Part shown: positions 18,303 to 27,247 of the stretch, piece by piece
Position numbering within the stretch: position 1 is the first letter of the stretch
How the letters are laid out: each line of letters begins with the position of its first letter
Origin: Clostridium intestinale DSM 6191
GTDB taxonomy: Bacteria; Bacillota; Clostridia; Clostridiales; Clostridiaceae
DNA: 64,000 nucleotides
Direction of reading: 5' to 3'
Assembly (NCBI RefSeq): GCF_900130055.1
Contig: NZ_FQXU01000004.1
Location: 186,001 to 250,000, forward strand
Made by a program: the position numbers and the translations under genes
Notes under the pieces: generated by a model
Databases searched by the model: none
Told to the model about the DNA's origin: nothing
The model's input: the letters and a program-made list of their open reading frames with translations, nothing else

Positions 18303-18337
18303 AAAAGGACTACTGAATTTTTATAAGTAGCCCTTTT
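18303..18337 (-). terminator. Terminator of the pit-DUF47 operon
   Basis: Stem AAAAGGACTACT / AGTAGCCCTTTT with one mismatch, six bases downstream of the DUF47 gene; a T-run is visible on the minus strand. Confidence 0.7.
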
Positions 18338-18342
18338 AATTA

Positions 18343-18966
18343 TTATGAATTTTTCATTATTACTCTTTCTACTACAGTCGCTACACTTTCACAAGCATCA
18401 CAGCACTTTTCAAAATATCTAAAGGTATCTTTCCAGCTCATTAACTCTATAGGATCTTTAAGATTTATATAAAGATTTCTTATGGTTGTAGTGTAGAGCC
18501 TATCTCCCTCTTCCTCTAATGAATTTATATCTTCTATTAAAATATGTATCTTCTGGGATTTTTTAAAGTGTTGAAATTCTTCCATCAAGGCCTTAACCTT
18601 ATCACATCCTTTTAAAATCAAATCACAAAAGTCTAGCGCTTCTTGTCTCATGGTACTTATATTAAAAGTGTATATCTTTACTAATATATCTTCAATATCA
18701 TCAGTTAAATTATCGATATGATGAGAAAGTTCTATAATATCATCTCTTTCAATAGGTGTAATGAATTCTTTTATAAGTTTGTTCATCATCTCATGTTTTT
18801 TGATATCTGCACTATGTTCGATTTCATGCATTTCTACTATCTTTTCATCTAATTTATTTACATCAAAGTTTGATAAAGTATCATGAAGTAAAGAAACTGC
18901 AGTACAAGAAAAATTTGATAGCTCGATTAATAATTCAAAATAGTCATTACCTTTTTTGTTTCTCAT
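18343..18966 (-). CDS. DUF47 (PhoU-like) phosphate transport partner
   Basis: A 207-residue, all-helical protein of the DUF47/PhoU-like family. Conserved pieces include the early ELLIELSNFS, HEIEHSADIKKHEMM with the Asp/Glu/His cluster for metal binding, FITPIERDDIIELSHHIDN and DDIEDILVKIY. These proteins sit next to PiT-type phosphate transporters and modulate them. Here the gene follows pit by 38 bases in the same direction, so the two are one operon with the transporter first. Confidence 0.88.
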   Translation of the reverse strand: MRNKKGNDYFELLIELSNFSCTAVSLLHDTLSNFDVNKLDEKIVEMHEIEHSADIKKHEMMNKLIKEFITPIERDDIIELSHHIDNLTDDIEDILVKIYTFNISTMRQEALDFCDLILKGCDKVKALMEEFQHFKKSQKIHILIEDINSLEEEGDRLYTTTIRNLYINLKDPIELMSWKDTFRYFEKCCDACESVATVVERVIMKNS

Positions 18967-19004
18967 TTTTTAACCGGTCTCCTCTCAGTTAGTTAAAATC
19001 TATA

Positions 19005-20057
19005 TTAAAATATCCAAATAAAAAATTTAGCCATTATAAGTCCTATAAGACCACAACCTGGAAAAGTAAGTACCCATGTTAAAACCATTTCATTAACCTT
19101 TCCCCAGTTAACTGATCTAATTCTTTTAGCCGCCCCAACTCCCATTATAGAAGTAGTTTTAGTGTGAGTAGTACTTACAGGAATTCCTGTTAATGATGAT
19201 AACAAAAGGCATCCTGCTGCTGATAAATCTGCTGAAAAGCCTTGATATTTTTCTAATTTTACCATGTCCATTCCCACAGCCTTTATGATTTTATATCCAC
19301 CTATAGAAGTTCCTAACGCCATAACTACAGAACAAAGTACCATAAGCCATATAGGAATAACAAAATTTGAAACAGAACTTTGTCCATTTGCTAAAAATAT
19401 TCCAAGCATAAATACCCCCATGAACTTTTGTCCATCTTGAGCCCCATGCATAAAGGCCATTGCAGCTCCTCCACAAACCTGAGCTCCTTGGAAAAATCTA
19501 TTAGTTTTTCTCCTATCAAAACCTCTACATATAAATTCTACGGACTTTACTGTAAACCAGCCCATTCCAAAACCTAACACTGTAGATAATATTAATCCAT
19601 ATATAACCTTTATCCACTCAGCCCCATTAATACCATTAAATCCACCTTGAAGTGCTATTGCAGCTCCAGATATTCCTGCTATTAAAGCGTGACTTTCACT
19701 TGTTGGAATTCCAAAATACCATGCAGCCGTTGCCCACACAACAATAGCAAATAAAGCCGCACATAAAGCTATAAGTGCATACTTAGAATCACCACCAAAA
19801 TCCACCATATTATATATAGTCTGCGCAACATTTGCATTTATAATTGTCATTATAAATACTCCAAAAAAATTAAACACAGCTGCCATTAAAATAGCTGAAC
19901 GAGGACTTATTGCTCTAGTAGAAACACAGGTTGCAATAGCATTAGGTGCATCTGTCCATCCATTTACTAGAACTACTCCTAAAGTTAAAATCGTAGTAAT
20001 TAACAATGCTGGATTATCTAACATTTGACTAAGAAAATCATTGAAAGAAATAGTCAT
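19005..20057 (-). CDS. pit: PiT-family inorganic phosphate transporter
   Basis: A 350-residue membrane protein with about ten hydrophobic segments and both copies of the PiT signature: near the N-terminus VNGWTDAPNAIATCVSTRAI, and near the middle MAFMHGAQDGQKFMGVF. The segment GIPTSESHALIAGISGA and the late GIPVSTTHTKTTSIMGVGA are the paired loops of the family. It takes up phosphate, probably with cations, at low affinity and high capacity. AGGAGA lies before the ATG. The downstream DUF47 gene is its partner. Confidence 0.93.
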   Translation of the reverse strand: MTISFNDFLSQMLDNPALLITTILTLGVVLVNGWTDAPNAIATCVSTRAISPRSAILMAAVFNFFGVFIMTIINANVAQTIYNMVDFGGDSKYALIALCAALFAIVVWATAAWYFGIPTSESHALIAGISGAAIALQGGFNGINGAEWIKVIYGLILSTVLGFGMGWFTVKSVEFICRGFDRRKTNRFFQGAQVCGGAAMAFMHGAQDGQKFMGVFMLGIFLANGQSSVSNFVIPIWLMVLCSVVMALGTSIGGYKIIKAVGMDMVKLEKYQGFSADLSAAGCLLLSSLTGIPVSTTHTKTTSIMGVGAAKRIRSVNWGKVNEMVLTWVLTFPGCGLIGLIMAKFFIWIF

Positions 20058-20291
20058 AACATATCTCCTCTCATTTTAAGTTAATTTCTCGTTCTAACAA
20101 ATTATATCTTTCTTATTCTTTATTTATGATTAAGTAAAAAACTTTATCTATATATTAATATAATTCAATATTTTATAAAAATTTCCTTCTCTATAAAGGG
20201 CATGTACTTCTAAAATTTAATTAAAGAATTTTACTCTTAATGGCTGGTGTGTTATTATATATTGAGACTTATTTCTAAGAAAGGATTAGCT

Positions 20292-20612
20292 ATGAATATT
20301 GCTTTAATTTACGGCTTTTTAGCCATTATCACATTTGCACATGCCTTTATGTGTTATAAGAAAAAAACTTTAATTCGTCCATTAAGTAAAAGACCTTTAC
20401 TTGTAGTAAATAATTCCTTCTATAAAGTACAATTTAATTTGGGTAGCATGGCTGCAATTATATTTCTCTTAATATCGCTAGTAAATACAATAATATCTAA
20501 TAAAATGGTTTCAATTATTTCTCTTATAGTTACAATTTTATCTATAGGTGCTTTAACTATAATATTAGAAGAAATGGCCTTAAAAAGAGGGTACATAAAA
20601 TTAAAAAAATAA
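20292..20612 (+). CDS. Small hypothetical membrane protein
   Basis: A 106-residue product with three hydrophobic stretches (N-terminus, and two adjacent ones in the second half) separated by a basic region containing KKKTLIRPLSKRP. No family recognised. The open frame extends upstream, but AGAAAGGAT just before the ATG at 20292 makes that the start. It stands alone between the divergent pit operon and a convergent kinase, and ends in a strong hairpin. Confidence 0.6.
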   Translation: MNIALIYGFLAIITFAHAFMCYKKKTLIRPLSKRPLLVVNNSFYKVQFNLGSMAAIIFLLISLVNTIISNKMVSIISLIVTILSIGALTIILEEMALKRGYIKLKK

Positions 20613-20641
20613 CTACTTAGTGTGAATCTAAGTAGTTATTT
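20607..20641. terminator. Bidirectional intrinsic terminator
   Basis: Perfect 14-bp stem AAATAACTACTTAG / CTAAGTAGTTATTT with A-run before and T-run after. It overlaps the stop codons of both convergent genes, the small membrane protein and the histidine kinase. Confidence 0.85.
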
Positions 20642-21529
20642 TTTATTCAAAGGAATTTGAACCTGAATCTCTAGATAATTTTCTTTTATTATCCCCCGAA
20701 CCTTTCCATTCATCTGCTCAACTAATACTTTAACAATAGACAGTCCTAGACCAGTAGTTTTTCCTCTTGCTTTATCACCAGTATAGAAACGTTCAAATAA
20801 TCTTTCTACATCTATTTTTGAACTATGTTTCATAGGATTTTTGAAAGAAATGATTCCTTGTTCATTTTCTATAACTTTTACTTCTATATCTCCAGCTGAA
20901 TGAATGGAACAATTACGTATCAAGTTTTGGATAACCCTAGTAAGCATCTTTTTATCCCCTAAAACAAATATAGCCTGTTGTGGATTAAAGTGTACTACAA
21001 GATTTTTATCTTCAAGAACCTCAATTGATTCCACAATACATTGTTCAACTAAGTTTGTAATATTAATACTTTCAAGCTTAGGTTTCGCTTCTATGTTTAA
21101 AACATAGGAGTATTCAAAAAAGTTTTCTATTAATATCCCAAGCTCATCAGCATGTTTTTGAGCTATCTCTAACTTTCTAGTTTGTTCCTCTGATAGTTCT
21201 CCTTTTAGTAGAAGCTGCTGATATCCCTTTATTGCAGTAAGCGGAGTTCTTAAATCATGAGAGATATTTGCTATTATTTCTTTAAATTGATTTTCCTTTT
21301 TTGTATCATTGAGTCTAAGAGTTTCCTCATCTTTTAAACATTTATTAATATTAGCTACAAGTTTATTAAGTTCAGAATTTATAAGTTCTATAGAAATTGG
21401 TTGCCTTGTCTTTTCTAACCTTCTTTTATTTAATTGATTGCTAATACTTCGCAATTGATGTTGGAGATACACTATATAACTTATCAAAAATATAATTATA
21501 ACTCCAAAAACAATTACCAAATCTTCCAC
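20636..21529 (-). CDS. Sensor histidine kinase with one membrane segment
   Basis: A 297-residue kinase with a single N-terminal membrane helix (about residues 3-22), no extracellular sensor, then a coiled coil and the kinase core: ANISHDLRTPLTAIKGYQQL, N box VIQNLIRNC and G2 KTTGLGLSIVKVL. The G1 region reads ISFKNPMKHS where a DxG motif is usual, a degeneration seen in small kinases attached to bacitracin/lantibiotic exporters. Start is a GTG preceded by AGAAAGG. It is the last gene of a regulator-ATPase-permease-kinase module; such kinases often detect the substrate through the ABC permease. Confidence 0.87.
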   Translation of the reverse strand: MEDLVIVFGVIIIFLISYIVYLQHQLRSISNQLNKRRLEKTRQPISIELINSELNKLVANINKCLKDEETLRLNDTKKENQFKEIIANISHDLRTPLTAIKGYQQLLLKGELSEEQTRKLEIAQKHADELGILIENFFEYSYVLNIEAKPKLESINITNLVEQCIVESIEVLEDKNLVVHFNPQQAIFVLGDKKMLTRVIQNLIRNCSIHSAGDIEVKVIENEQGIISFKNPMKHSSKIDVERLFERFYTGDKARGKTTGLGLSIVKVLVEQMNGKVRGIIKENYLEIQVQIPLNKK

Positions 21530-21540
21530 AACCTTTCTTT

Positions 21541-22335
21541 CTACTTAATTTCCGCTTTTCTAAATAAACTATAGGTTACTCCAAGCATTAAAACAATAAA
21601 TACTAAACTTACAATCACAGCCTTTACTATATCTTCTGTTCCTGTATTTAAATTAATTAGAGTATAGTTTCCACCATAAGGCATAACGGATAGTATATTT
21701 TTAAGAACTGAATTACTTTCACCAAGTGCTGAGAGCTGTGCAACAAGAATAGTTACTCCATAATAAATTCCTACAACTAAAACTGGTTTTTTAGTTGTAA
21801 GTGCTATAGGTACACAAATACTTAGTTGAGCTACATATACTATAATTAATGTAATAATTACTCCTAATAGTTTTAATACCTCTGTAGCAGAAAAAACTGT
21901 TCCATAATCAATAGTCATGACATTTAAAAATCCCAAAGCCACATTTCCCATATTGAACTTATTACCTATATTAAGTGCTACTATAGTCACAACAACATAT
22001 GGTATAAGAATAACTATAATTGAGCAGAAAAATGTAACTGCTTTACTTATTATAACCGCCCCTCTATTATTTCCACTTGAAATTGAACCATGGATTATTT
22101 TATTTTCAAAGTCTCCACTTATAAAAATACCAGCCATAACTCCACCCAAGATGCTAATTACATTGATATCAGAAAACATAAAACCAATTCCATTCATTCC
22201 ATCAAAGCTTCCCTTTGCTATTGAATAAGCTATCAATGCCATTATTAAAGAACTTAGGGTTGCAATTAAAAATAATACCTTGATAGCCATTGTTTTACGT
22301 AATTTAAATAAATCGGCTTGAATTAAATTAAACAT
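21541..22335 (-). CDS. ABC-2 permease (bacitracin/lantibiotic immunity type)
   Basis: A 264-residue membrane protein with six hydrophobic segments and the short lead MFNLIQADLFKLRKTMAIKV typical of BcrB/SpaE-like permeases. It overlaps the end of the ATP-binding gene by eight bases, implying coupled translation, and ends 11 bases before the kinase. GGAGGG precedes the ATG. Export of or immunity to an antimicrobial peptide is the family role; the actual substrate is unknown. Confidence 0.83.
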   Translation of the reverse strand: MFNLIQADLFKLRKTMAIKVLFLIATLSSLIMALIAYSIAKGSFDGMNGIGFMFSDINVISILGGVMAGIFISGDFENKIIHGSISSGNNRGAVIISKAVTFFCSIIVILIPYVVVTIVALNIGNKFNMGNVALGFLNVMTIDYGTVFSATEVLKLLGVIITLIIVYVAQLSICVPIALTTKKPVLVVGIYYGVTILVAQLSALGESNSVLKNILSVMPYGGNYTLINLNTGTEDIVKAVIVSLVFIVLMLGVTYSLFRKAEIK

Positions 22336-23251
22336 TCACATTCCCTCCTATTACAGAAATAAAGTAATTCTCAAGTGTGTCTCCCTGAGTGGAGAAATTA
22401 GTTGTAATTATTCCATTTTCAAATATCACCTTTGCAACTAAATCCTCTTTATCTAAATAATCATAAAGTTTAACTTCTCTATTTGGCATAACTTTAAAAT
22501 TATTAGTCTTTAATTCTGTTTCTAATATACTAGCTAACTTTTCTGGGCTATCACAGTTAATGAGAATATGATGTTTGCAGTTTTCTTCAAGTTTTTCAAG
22601 GGTAAGAGTCTCTTTTATTTCCCCTTTATGGATTATTATATAATCAGTAGCCGTTTGATAAAGTTCAGGAAGATTATGACTTGATATTAAAATTGTAACT
22701 TGCTTCTCTTCACACAGCTTTTTTAATAGGTTACGAATCTCAACTACTCCTAATGGGTCAAGTCCATTTATAGGTTCATCTAAAATAAGAAGTTCAGGAT
22801 TTCCTATTAACGCTATTGCTATTCCAAGCCTTTGCTTCATTCCTAATGAAAAATTTTTAGCTTTCTTTTTTCCTGTATCAGAAAGTCCTACAAGTTCTAA
22901 TAATTCATCCTCAATCTCTTTGTTAGGTATCCCCTTCATAATTCTATGAAATCTTAAATTATCCTTTGCAGTCATATTGGAAACCAGACTAGGATACTCT
23001 ATCATAGCACCTATTCTTTTACGTTCTAGTTGAAGTTCTTTCTCTCCAACATGTCCAAATAGTTCTATACTTCCACTGGTTGGAAAACTTAGTCCTGTCA
23101 CAAGTTTCATAAAAGTAGATTTTCCAGCACCATTTTGTCCAATTAGTCCGTATATCTTACCAGCTTCTAAAATTATAGATACATCATTTAATGCATTTAT
23201 ACCATTATAACTTTTCTTCAGGTTATTTGTTTTTAAAATATATTTATTCAT
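22328..23251 (-). CDS. ABC transporter ATP-binding protein
   Basis: About 307 residues. Walker A is IGQNGAGKST, signature NFSLGMKQRLGIA, Walker B LLILDEPINGLDP, switch His in ILISSHNLPELY. A C-terminal extension of about 80 residues after the ATPase core is typical of the BcrA group. The ATG at 23251 directly follows an in-frame GTG at 23254; either could be used with the AGAGG upstream. It follows the response regulator by about 85 bases and overlaps the permease gene. Confidence 0.9.
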   Translation of the reverse strand: MNKYILKTNNLKKSYNGINALNDVSIILEAGKIYGLIGQNGAGKSTFMKLVTGLSFPTSGSIELFGHVGEKELQLERKRIGAMIEYPSLVSNMTAKDNLRFHRIMKGIPNKEIEDELLELVGLSDTGKKKAKNFSLGMKQRLGIAIALIGNPELLILDEPINGLDPLGVVEIRNLLKKLCEEKQVTILISSHNLPELYQTATDYIIIHKGEIKETLTLEKLEENCKHHILINCDSPEKLASILETELKTNNFKVMPNREVKLYDYLDKEDLVAKVIFENGIITTNFSTQGDTLENYFISVIGGNVNV

Positions 23252-23339
23252 CACTCACCCGTCCTCTCTAGTTTTAGTATAAATTTCAAAGGTTTAGAAA
23301 AGGTTAAGACTTTGAATAAAAGTGTTTAAAAACAGATAA

Positions 23340-24020
23340 TCAATTCTTATATAATCTATATCCCAGTCCCCATACAGTTTCTATGTAATTTTCATTAGGG
23401 TTTATCTTTTTTAATTTATTACGTAGGTTACTTATATGAATTTTTACTGTATTATCATCTCCAAGATATTCTTCCTTCCATATTGATTCATAAAGGTTAG
23501 ATTTACTAAAAACCTTACCTGAGTTTTTTATTAGCATTTCTAGAAGCATATACTCCTTGGCAGTAAGTTCAATCTCAACATCATTAACCATAACTTGTTT
23601 TCTATTATCATCTAGAGTTAAATCCTTATAGGTAAATTTCTTGCTACCTTGTATCTGTCTACTCGTTCTTCTTAAATTAGATTCAACCCTTGCAACAACC
23701 TCTCCTAAATCAAAAGGTTTAGTTATATAATCATCTGCCCCTATTTTCAAAAGATCAATCTTAGTTCCTACCATATCCTTTGCAGAAATGATTATAACTG
23801 GTACATCAGAAAATGTTCTAATCTCTTTAAGAATTTCATCTCCACTTTTATATGGAAGCATAATATCCAGCAAAATTAAATCATAGTTACTTTCTTTAAC
23901 TTCTTTAAGACCTTCTATTCCAGTATACATTGATTTAACCTTATACCCAGAATCCATTAACTCTTCTGAAAGCATATTATTTACGTCTTTATTATCCTCT
24001 ATTACTAAAATATTTTTCAT
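23340..24020 (-). CDS. OmpR-family response regulator
   Basis: A 226-residue regulator: receiver domain with IEDNKDV, phospho-Asp in LILLDIMLPYKSG and Lys in DYITKPFDL, then a winged-helix output domain (ELTAKEYMLLEMLIKNSG, VWGLGYRLYKN). First gene of the second two-component/ABC module. It has an AGAAGGATG ribosome binding site and about 220 bases of upstream sequence shared with the divergent SIS gene. Confidence 0.93.
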   Translation of the reverse strand: MKNILVIEDNKDVNNMLSEELMDSGYKVKSMYTGIEGLKEVKESNYDLILLDIMLPYKSGDEILKEIRTFSDVPVIIISAKDMVGTKIDLLKIGADDYITKPFDLGEVVARVESNLRRTSRQIQGSKKFTYKDLTLDDNRKQVMVNDVEIELTAKEYMLLEMLIKNSGKVFSKSNLYESIWKEEYLGDDNTVKIHISNLRNKLKKINPNENYIETVWGLGYRLYKN

Positions 24021-24171
24021 TCAAATATCATCCTTCTTTTAATACTATTTCTCTTAAAATAGTTTTCCTTATATTATTATAATCCTTTTGCCCTTTACTT
24101 TTATATTATATTTTTTCCTAGATTTCTGTCTACATATTAATTTCACTCGCAACTTATATTTCCTACCTGTA

Positions 24172-24199
24172 TTGACAAGTTGTAAATATATAATATAAT
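24172..24199 (+). promoter_or_regulatory. Promoter of the SIS-domain gene
   Basis: Consensus -35 TTGACA at 24172-24177, 16-base spacer, -10 TATAAT at 24194-24199, some 42 bases before the ATG. The rest of 24021-24171 shows no gene. Confidence 0.75.
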
Positions 24200-24241
24200 T
24201 ATATGTGTAAGGACAATTAAAAAATAAAAGGAGCGTTAATT

Positions 24242-24982
24242 ATGAACAGTAAAAAAATTACCCTTGATTATCTTAAATATTTAAATGAAACTTGGAATAA
24301 GGTAATAGAAAATGAAGTTGATTCTATTGAAAAGGCCGCTGAATTAGTAGCTGACTCATGTGAAAAAGGTGGACGTTTTTATGTTTTTGGATCAGGTCAC
24401 TCTCATATGGTTGCTGAAGAAATATATATTCGTGCTGGTGGACTAGCTTTTGTTAAAGCAATATTAACACCAGAGCTTATGCTTCATCAGATGCCTAATA
24501 AAAGTACTTATCTAGAACGTTTAGATGGATATTCAAAAAACATCTTAGATTTATACAAGGTTGATGAAAAAGATACTTTGATGGTGATATCAAACTCTGG
24601 AAGAAATAATGTTCCTGTTGAAATGTGCATAGAAGCTAAAAAGAGGGGAACAAAAGTTATTTCTATGACCTCCTTATCACATTCTAAAAATGTTACTTCT
24701 AGACATTCATCTGGTAAGTTAATGTTTGAAGTTTCTGATGTTGTAATTGATAATTGTGCTCCAAAAGGTGATGCAGCTTATCGTATAGAAGGTTTAGATG
24801 CTGATCTTGGTCCAACTTCTGATTTTACTGGTATAGGAATAGCACAAAGTATTATAGTCGCAACAGTAGCAAAATTAGTAGAAAGAGGCGTTGATGTACC
24901 TGTATTTAAAAGCTCAAACTTAGATGGAGCTGATGAATATAACGATAACTTATTTAGTAAATACTATGGCTACTGGAAATAA
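24242..24982 (+). CDS. SIS-domain phosphosugar isomerase/binding protein (UPF0309-like)
   Basis: A 246-residue cytosolic protein with a sugar-isomerase fold. The segments FYVFGSGHSHMVAEEIYIRA, DTLMVISNSGRNNVPVEM and GTKVISMTSLSHS show the Ser/Thr-rich phosphosugar-binding loops. The length and N-terminal helix pair match the UPF0309 group, whose members sit in amino-sugar loci. It is followed by a nucleotidyltransferase-like gene (20-base gap) and then a GntR/UTRA regulator, so it probably handles a sugar phosphate sensed by that regulator. Confidence 0.82.
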   Translation: MNSKKITLDYLKYLNETWNKVIENEVDSIEKAAELVADSCEKGGRFYVFGSGHSHMVAEEIYIRAGGLAFVKAILTPELMLHQMPNKSTYLERLDGYSKNILDLYKVDEKDTLMVISNSGRNNVPVEMCIEAKKRGTKVISMTSLSHSKNVTSRHSSGKLMFEVSDVVIDNCAPKGDAAYRIEGLDADLGPTSDFTGIGIAQSIIVATVAKLVERGVDVPVFKSSNLDGADEYNDNLFSKYYGYWK

Positions 24983-25002
24983 AATTAATAAGGAGGGTTT
25001 TA

Positions 25003-26355
25003 ATGAAAGCTATTTTATTATGTCACTATAAAGAATCAAAAATGTTTCCTTATGATTTAAACTGGCAACCAGCTTGTTTGCCAATTGTTGATACCTCTAA
25101 TATAGAAAGAATAGTTAAACAGCTACTTAATAACTCGTTTTTAGAAAAAGATATTTATGTAATTGTTGATTACAGAAAAGATCAAGTACAGTTCACCTTA
25201 AGACATTATGCTAACATTAATTTTGTAGCTATATCACATAATGATTTAAAATCTGCTATTAAACAAGTTAGTGAAGATTTTAAAGAAGATTTTCTAATTT
25301 ATTATGGTAATAGCGTAGTAACAGACTCCGATGTAGAAAAATTCCTATCATCAAATTATACTAATAAAGCTCTAGTTGTAAAAAATAATGAACCCTCTAT
25401 AGATCATATTTGTGCAAATGTTGAAAATGGTAAAGCTAAAGTTTTCTTGGGACATCCCCGTGAGCACTATGTTACTCATAAGATTGCTGGAGTCTTTTCC
25501 TTAAGTTATGATAACCTAAAATCCGCACTTCAAGTTGATATAGGTTTTGAGAAAAACATTTCTGGGGCAATGCCTCCTCAAGAGTATTTTTTTGAAAATG
25601 GATTAAATAATGTTTTAGAAACTGATAATATTTACTCAATTGAAACTGGCTTTGATGTCTTTAGCTTAAAGTTCCCTTGGGACTTACTAAATGCCAATGA
25701 ATATTATATTAATAAACTTTGCACTGAAATGTCTGCCCAAGCTCAAAACAATATGGATATTGATCCGTCAGCTGTATTAAATGGTTTTGTAAAGCTAGGA
25801 AAAAACAGTATCATTGGTAAAAATGTTGTTATAAATGGTAATTGTATCATAGGTGATAATGTTTTTATTGATAATGGAGTTATTTTAGAAGGTAATAATT
25901 ATATTGGGGATAACACATATATAAAAGATTATGCTAAAATAGGCTCCAATTCTGTTATAGGAAAAGATAATAAAATAGGTCATAATGCTGAAATTAAAGG
26001 ATTAACCATGGACGGGGTATCAGCTGTACATTATAGTGAAATATTTGGAGTTATCGGAAAATACGTTGATATAGCAGCAGCTTGTGTATCGGGTATTTTA
26101 AGATTTAACGATTCAAGCCAAGTTCAAAAAATTGATGGCAAAACCTATTCTGGTAAAAATACTAATGCTGTTTTTATTGGAGACTTTACTAGAACAGGAA
26201 TTAACAATATATTTTTACCTGGCTGTAAAATAGGTTCTAACTGTGCTTTATATCCTGGTTTAATTGTAGATGAAGATATAGCTCATGGAAAAATTGTTTT
26301 AAAAAGGCAAGAACTTATCATTAAAGAATGGGGATCTGAAAAATATGGCTGGTAA
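25003..26355 (+). CDS. Hexapeptide-repeat sugar nucleotidyltransferase-like protein
   Basis: A 450-residue protein in two parts. Residues about 1-245 have the size and layout of a sugar-nucleotidyltransferase domain (KAILLCHYKESKMFPYDLNW; ACLPIVDTSNIERIV), but the usual GxGTRL nucleotide loop after the first strand is not present. Residues about 255-430 form a left-handed beta-helix of hexapeptide repeats, such as KLGKNSIIGKNVVINGNCII and IGSNSVIGKDNKIG. The overall plan resembles GlmU or GDP-mannose pyrophosphorylase. With the active loop altered, the first domain may bind rather than convert a nucleotide sugar. AAGGAGGG precedes the ATG. Confidence 0.7.
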   Translation: MKAILLCHYKESKMFPYDLNWQPACLPIVDTSNIERIVKQLLNNSFLEKDIYVIVDYRKDQVQFTLRHYANINFVAISHNDLKSAIKQVSEDFKEDFLIYYGNSVVTDSDVEKFLSSNYTNKALVVKNNEPSIDHICANVENGKAKVFLGHPREHYVTHKIAGVFSLSYDNLKSALQVDIGFEKNISGAMPPQEYFFENGLNNVLETDNIYSIETGFDVFSLKFPWDLLNANEYYINKLCTEMSAQAQNNMDIDPSAVLNGFVKLGKNSIIGKNVVINGNCIIGDNVFIDNGVILEGNNYIGDNTYIKDYAKIGSNSVIGKDNKIGHNAEIKGLTMDGVSAVHYSEIFGVIGKYVDIAAACVSGILRFNDSSQVQKIDGKTYSGKNTNAVFIGDFTRTGINNIFLPGCKIGSNCALYPGLIVDEDIAHGKIVLKRQELIIKEWGSEKYGW

Positions 26356-26430
26356 AAACTTAATTAGTTGCTAATAATAATTTTTTTTAATATAATTTAA
26401 ATCAAAAGTAACTAATATTGATATATAAGG

Positions 26431-27159
26431 ATGGACATATTAAAGATGGAAAATACTACTCAAACTAAATATGAATTAGTCATAGACTATGTTCTTTCAA
26501 ATATTAAAAATGGATTATATAGACCTCATCAAATGATTGAATCTGAAAATGAACTTTCTGATAAACTTAATGTTTCAAGAGTAACTGTAAGAAAAGGTTT
26601 AGAGGAGCTTGTTAATAGCAAAGTGCTTAATAAGAAAAAAGGAATAGGAACCTTTGTAAATCCTCTTCCAAAATATTTTGGATTTAAAAGCGGTGTAGGT
26701 TTTAGTTCGGAAGCTAAAAAAAGAGGTCTTAAGCCCTCTACTGAACTTCTATCATTAGAAAAACTTCAAGCAGATGAGGATATTTCTGAAGCTCTTCAAG
26801 TTCCAGTGGATTCTCCTATATGGAAAGTTGAAAGAATACGTTATGCTAATAACATAGCAATCTGTTATGAATTAGAATATTTTGATGCAAATATAGTAAA
26901 GGAAATACCTGAAGAAGTTTCTAAAACATCCATTTATGAATATCTATCTTCTTTAGGAATTACCTATGAATATGTGGATCAAAAAATTACGGCTGTTAAT
27001 GCTAATCAAAAACTAGCAACCTATTTAAATATACAAGAAAACAGTGCATTAATTCATATGGAGATTTCAGCCTGCCTATCAAATGGTAAGCCTTTTAATA
27101 TTGGAAATTCTTATTATCAAACAGACAGTTTCTACTTAGTTCAAACTATATATAAATAA
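26431..27159 (+). CDS. GntR-family regulator with UTRA domain
   Basis: A 242-residue HutC/NagR-type regulator. The winged helix is clear: KYELVIDYVLSNIKNGLY, ESENELSDKLNVSRVTVRKG and KKKGIGTFV. The UTRA effector domain follows from about residue 85 (ELLSLEKLQ, WKVERIRYANNIAICYELEY, SFYLVQTIY). Such proteins bind sugar phosphates, and its location directly after the SIS and hexapeptide genes suggests it controls them. Two Met starts (26431, 26446) are possible and the ribosome binding site does not settle which. Confidence 0.87.
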   Translation: MDILKMENTTQTKYELVIDYVLSNIKNGLYRPHQMIESENELSDKLNVSRVTVRKGLEELVNSKVLNKKKGIGTFVNPLPKYFGFKSGVGFSSEAKKRGLKPSTELLSLEKLQADEDISEALQVPVDSPIWKVERIRYANNIAICYELEYFDANIVKEIPEEVSKTSIYEYLSSLGITYEYVDQKITAVNANQKLATYLNIQENSALIHMEISACLSNGKPFNIGNSYYQTDSFYLVQTIYK

Positions 27160-27173
27160 TTATTCATATTATA

Positions 27174-27201
27174 AGACCCAAGAAACTACCTTCTTGGGTC
27201 T
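27174..27201. terminator. Terminator between gntR and tetR
   Basis: Perfect 11-bp stem AGACCCAAGAA / TTCTTGGGTCT, loop ACTACC, 14 bases after the gntR stop and between convergent genes. The following T-run is short. Confidence 0.65.
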
Positions 27202-27247
27202 AAATTATCAGTAACTAATTTTCGCAAAAAATACTTAATAGAAAATA

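Noticed and set aside
10838-24020. Two two-component/ABC modules as a recent duplication
   Set aside because: Gene order and kinase architecture differ (ATPase first with a two-helix kinase versus regulator first with a one-helix kinase), so a recent tandem duplication is unlikely.
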